The notes beneath the pieces were generated by a model that had not been told where the DNA came from, did not search any database, and saw only the letters and a program-made list of their open reading frames with translations. This document shows, in pieces, positions 5,617 through 6,297 of a stretch of 6,297 nt of DNA. Source of the DNA: an uncultured Saprospiraceae bacterium. Lineage in GTDB: Bacteria; Bacteroidota; Bacteroidia; Chitinophagales; Saprospiraceae. Position 1 is the stretch's first letter. Every line of letters starts with the position of its first letter. The translations under genes were made by a program, and so were the position numbers. The stretch covers positions 1 through 6,297 of the forward strand of contig CALGLY010000837.1 in assembly GCA_937959095.1 (NCBI GenBank). Direction: 5' to 3'.

Positions 5617-5633
5617 TAGCTTTACTACATTCG
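5603..5633 (+). promoter_or_regulatory. Possible promoter for the TonB-dependent receptor, -33 inside the repeat end
   Basis: CTTG (5603-5606), 19 nt of spacer, then TACATTCG (5626-5633) approximates the Bacteroidota TTTG-N19-21-TAnnTTTG promoter, with one mismatch in each box. The -33 part lies within the right terminal repeat of the 162-nt element. This is a weak match in AT-rich DNA. Confidence 0.25.
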
Positions 5634-5704
5634 TGCTAGAAAAAACAATAAGACCATAAACTCACAGTTATACACGTATGAATTTACTCCCACAGTGCAA
5701 AATT

Positions 5705-6297
5705 ATGTTCAAACACACACTATTTGCTTGTTTGTTGCTGCTCACATATAGCGCGCAGGCACAAAATACAGCTACCGTCTTCGGAACAATCACCGATGGA
5801 CTCACCGATAAACCGATTGAGTTGGCAACGGTCTATATTGAAGGTACAACCAATGCGGTTGATTCTGACCTAAAAGGCATTTATAGCATCAAAATACCTG
5901 CCAAAGAGAAAGTAGAATTGACCTTCACCCTCACGGGCTATAAGCCTGCTTATGCTACCATAAATCCGATGCCAATTGGGAGTAGAAGACAGGTGAGTGT
6001 AGAATTAAGCCCGATTGAATCTGAATTGGAAGTAGTAGTGACAAGCAGCAAAATCGAAAGTGGTGGCATGATTATGCAGGATGTGGAAGTGATGCAACTG
6101 ATGCCTACGACTACGGGGAATTTGGAAAGCGTGCTGCCTCACATCGCGCTAGGAACAAGCAGCGGCACAGGGGGAGAATTGAGTTCGCAATACAATGTAC
6201 GCGGTGGAAATTACGATGAAAATCTCGTGTATGTCAATGATTTTGAGATCTATCGTCCGCAACTGATCCGTGCAGGACAGCAAGAAGGTTTGACTTT
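5705..6297 (+). CDS. TonB-dependent receptor, N-terminal part (3'-truncated by window)
   Basis: The frame is open from ATG 5705 to the window edge, 197 residues. An in-frame ATG at 5678 would add nine polar residues (MNLLPQCKI) before the signal peptide, so I prefer 5705: MFKHTLFACLLLLTYSAQAQ is a clean signal peptide with cleavage expected after AQA (residue 19). Residues about 22-106 form a carboxypeptidase-D-like regulatory domain (VFGTITDGLTDKPIELATV, then GTTNAVDSDLKGIYSIKIP, then LTFTLTGYKP). ELEVVVTSSK (107-116) is the conserved linker that precedes the plug. The plug domain follows, with QYNVRGGNYDENLVYVND (162-179) and FEIYRP. The protein would sit in the outer membrane and import a ligand using TonB energy. 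The barrel and any SusD-like partner lie beyond the window, so the substrate (siderophore, glycan, peptide) is unknown. Confidence 0.93.
   Translation, partial: MFKHTLFACLLLLTYSAQAQNTATVFGTITDGLTDKPIELATVYIEGTTNAVDSDLKGIYSIKIPAKEKVELTFTLTGYKPAYATINPMPIGSRRQVSVELSPIESELEVVVTSSKIESGGMIMQDVEVMQLMPTTTGNLESVLPHIALGTSSGTGGELSSQYNVRGGNYDENLVYVNDFEIYRPQLIRAGQQEGLT

Overview
The window looks like a chromosomal segment from a member of the Bacteroidota. The grounds are a TonB-dependent receptor with an N-terminal carboxypeptidase-D-like regulatory domain, a Lgt with the RHPVQLYEA variant of its signature, near-absence of Shine-Dalgarno sequences, an AT-rich leader, and a TAnnTTTG-type -7 element before one gene. 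A Saprospiria-like bacterium is a reasonable guess, but it rests on general impression. No plasmid, phage or transposase gene is visible.

Layout, left to right: (1) the 3' end of an unrecognised helix-rich protein on + (to 613). (2) A 297-nt spacer filled with nested inverted repeats. (3) A tightly coupled + strand pair (911-3189): a small Tat/lipoprotein-type subunit of the gluconate 2-dehydrogenase subunit 3 family, overlapping by 4 nt a GMC-family flavoprotein dehydrogenase with a probable Fe-S cysteine motif. Together they should form a periplasmic sugar or polyol dehydrogenase that passes electrons to a cytochrome not encoded here. (4) A convergent spacer (3190-3316) made almost entirely of adjacent hairpins. 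(5) A - strand group: a Uma2-family protein (5400-4837), a HupE/UreJ-like membrane protein (4801-4223) and lgt (4144-3317). (6) A 304-nt divergent spacer containing a 162-nt element with perfect 24-bp terminal inverted repeats. (7) The 5' part of a TonB-dependent receptor on +, running off the right edge.

The most unusual content is non-coding. All three larger spacers carry copies of one ~24-nt box (consensus TAGGYAAYTCNCAARAATAA followed by ATTR), six copies in total. It is built into three architectures: direct copies around a nested hairpin, a short palindrome, and a long MITE-like hairpin. The boxes fall into two subtypes. One copy supplies a gene's stop codon, and one may supply a promoter -33 element. 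This may be an undescribed repeat family; whether it is mobile, a terminator or a structured RNA cannot be settled from one window.
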